Origin: Desulfobacteraceae bacterium
GTDB taxonomy: Bacteria; Desulfobacterota; Desulfobacteria; Desulfobacterales; ETH-SRB1
Assembly (NCBI GenBank): GCA_030638305.1
Contig: DAOWEW010000191.1
Location: 1 to 6,466, forward strand
Direction of reading: 5' to 3'
Length of the DNA: 6,466 nucleotides
Shown here piece by piece: positions 5,842 through 6,466 of the stretch. The notes beneath the pieces are model-generated. The model was not told the origin of the DNA and made no database searches. It was given only the letters and a program-made list of their open reading frames with translations. Every line of letters begins with the position of its first letter. Within the stretch, counting starts at the first letter, position 1. The position numbers and the translations under genes are program-made.

Positions 5842-5869
5842 AGGCTACCGCCGTAAGTCGGGGTAGCCT
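5842..5869. repeat. Strong hairpin upstream of the yciO-like gene
   Basis: AGGCTACC (5842-5849) pairs perfectly with GGTAGCCT (5862-5869). Inside, CCG (5851-5853) pairs with CGG (5859-5861), leaving one bulged G (5850) and the 5-base loop TAAGT. The stem totals 11 bp and is GC-rich, unlike its surroundings. Neither side has a proper T-run, so it does not read as an intrinsic terminator. A REP-like or other dispersed palindrome, or a structured RNA element, is more likely. Confidence 0.55.
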
Positions 5870-6061
5870 GTAATCTCCAAAAAAGTGTCCCGCTTTAAGG
5901 AACGTGAACGAATTAACTTTCACAAGTAGGTGCATAGATTTGGGTCAGATTTGTTCGATTTCAGATCACAAAAGCTGATGAAATAGCACACTATTTCAAT
6001 ATGTTTGAGATTTAAGACTGGGCAAAGGCGGCCTGAAGCTGTGTTATATTTAGAATGCTAT
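5870..6061. other. Gene-free stretch between yciO and the toxin-antitoxin module
   Basis: This is the largest part of the 384-base gap (5727-6110). I find no ORF with a convincing ribosome binding site on either strand and no tRNA-like fold. One perfect 8-bp inverted repeat is present: TGAAATAG (5979-5986) and CTATTTCA (5991-5998) around the loop CACA. The block GGGCAAAGGCGGCCTGAAGC (6020-6039) is more GC-rich than its surroundings and looks like a segment I associate with dispersed non-coding DNA in Desulfobacterales, but this is memory only. It may be the remnant of an inserted element. Confidence 0.4.
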
Positions 6062-6097
6062 TTGACTTAGCGTACGCAATAACGTACCCTGTTGCGT
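6062..6097 (+). promoter_or_regulatory. Candidate promoter-operator of the toxin-antitoxin module
   Basis: TTGACT (6062-6067) and TACCCT (6085-6090) are 17 bases apart, with a good -35 and a weak -10. Nested palindromes cover the same bases: GCGTACGC (6070-6077) is fully self-complementary, GTACG (6072-6076) pairs with CGTAC (6083-6087), and ACGCAA (6074-6079) pairs with TTGCGT (6092-6097). Antitoxins of the YefM/Phd family bind palindromes overlapping their own promoter and repress it, with the toxin as co-repressor, so these repeats are the natural operator candidates. The operator role is inferred from position and family behaviour. Confidence 0.45.
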
Positions 6098-6110
6098 GGA
6101 GGTAAAAAAT

Positions 6111-6353
6111 ATGACTATTTTTAATGCAACAGAAGCAAGAGCCAAGCTTTATAATCTCATTGATGAGGCAGCTATTACACATCAACCAATAGTAATTACA
6201 GGAAAAAGAAGTAATGCTGTTTTAGTCTCCGAAGAAGACTGGAATGCTATTTCTGAAACATTGTATTTACTATCAGTACCAGGAATGAGAAAGGCTATAA
6301 AAGATGGAGTTGCTGAAGACCTGTTAGAGTGCTCTAAGGAGCTTGATTGGTGA
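6111..6353 (+). CDS. yefM: Antitoxin, YefM/Phd family
   Basis: The 80-residue protein has the normal length for this family. The N-terminal MTIFNATEARAKLYNLIDEA (1-20) is the Phd/YefM DNA-binding and dimer segment. It is followed by PIVITGKRSNAVLVSEEDW (26-44) and the NAISETLYLL helix (45-54). The acidic C-terminal part (about 58-80, ending ECSKELDW) would wrap and neutralise the toxin. ATG 6111 is chosen because GGAGG (6098-6102) sits 8 bases before it; the in-frame GTG at 6096 would place that site inside the gene. The toxin start overlaps its stop (GTGA), the usual antitoxin-first order with translational coupling. Likely autoregulated through the palindromes at 6070-6097. Confidence 0.93.
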   Translation: MTIFNATEARAKLYNLIDEAAITHQPIVITGKRSNAVLVSEEDWNAISETLYLLSVPGMRKAIKDGVAEDLLECSKELDW

Positions 6354-6466
6354 GTTGGGAGTTGAGATATACAAAACAAGCGATAAAAGATGCTAAAAAA
6401 CTGTCTGCATCAGGTTTAAAAAGTAAAGCCCAAAAACTACTTGATGTAATTAAAGGGAATCCATAT
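6350..6466 (+). CDS. yoeB: Toxin, YoeB/Txe family (3' end outside the window)
   Basis: GTG 6350 overlaps the antitoxin stop (GTGA) and has AAGGAG (6336-6341) 8 bases upstream. The 39 visible residues begin MSWELRYTKQAIKDAKKLSA and end LLDVIKGNPY, which closely follows the N-terminus of Txe/YoeB toxins (S-W-x-x-x-Y-T-K-Q-A-x-K-D-A-K-K-L). These RelE-superfamily enzymes bind the ribosome and cut mRNA in the A site. Family members have about 85 residues, so roughly half is missing. The catalytic residues (Glu46, Arg65 and His83 in E. coli YoeB) fall beyond the edge, so activity cannot be judged. The GTG start may keep toxin synthesis below that of the antitoxin (inference). Confidence 0.9.
   Translation, partial: MSWELRYTKQAIKDAKKLSASGLKSKAQKLLDVIKGNPY

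Noticed and set aside
6045..6050. TATATT as the -10 box for the toxin-antitoxin module
   Set aside because: No acceptable -35 sequence lies 16-18 bases upstream, whereas TTGACT at 6062 lies in a better position next to the palindromes.
6055..6105. Sixteen-residue ORF ending in the antitoxin ribosome binding site, a possible leader peptide
   Set aside because: It has no ribosome binding site, spans the candidate promoter itself (so it would start upstream of transcription), and its composition looks random.
6096..6110. GTG at 6096 as the antitoxin start, adding five codons
   Set aside because: GGAGG (6098-6102) would then lie inside the gene. It is correctly spaced for ATG 6111, where Phd/YefM similarity also begins.

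Overview
The window reads as a moderately AT-rich chromosomal segment from a Gram-negative-type bacterium, most likely a member of the Desulfobacterota (Desulfobacterales-like). The clues are the linkage hisC-cmk-rpsA-sppA, the divergent S1 protein with an acidic N-terminal extension, an ISAzo13-type transposase end, and several families of short dispersed non-coding repeats. The taxonomic call is inference from gene order and style, not from a marker gene.

Layout. Bases 1-108 are the last 35 codons of an ISAzo13-family ("Rhodopirellula"-type) DDE transposase. They are followed by a hairpin and a degenerate palindromic repeat. Bases 261-2011 hold hisC and cmk, which overlap by one base (TAATG). 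A 249-base leader with a candidate promoter, a 21-codon ORF and an 11-bp perfect hairpin precedes rpsA (2261-4090), which encodes a six-domain ribosomal protein S1. A 123-base gap built largely of 7-bp iterated repeats in inverted orientation separates rpsA from sppA (4214-5092), a membrane-anchored signal peptide peptidase. On the minus strand, convergent with sppA and only 22 bases away, lies a YciO/Sua5/YrdC-family gene (5115-5726) with its own promoter. The 384-base gap from 5727 to 6110 has no convincing gene but contains another heptamer repeat, a strong 11-bp hairpin and an 8-bp hairpin. The window ends in a YefM-YoeB type II toxin-antitoxin module (6111 to the end), whose toxin is cut by the window edge.

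How the genes work together. hisC, cmk and rpsA are the remaining pieces of a widely conserved cluster in which aromatic or histidine biosynthesis genes precede cmk and rpsA. Here they cover amino-acid transamination, CMP recycling and translation initiation. sppA (membrane protein clean-up) and yciO (threonylcarbamoyl-AMP family, linked to tRNA t6A) are also housekeeping. Accessory DNA sits at both edges: an IS end on the left and a toxin-antitoxin pair on the right. I do not see a clearly new multi-gene system. The most unusual features are non-coding: the heptamer arrays, the structured rpsA leader, and the hairpins between yciO and the toxin-antitoxin module.
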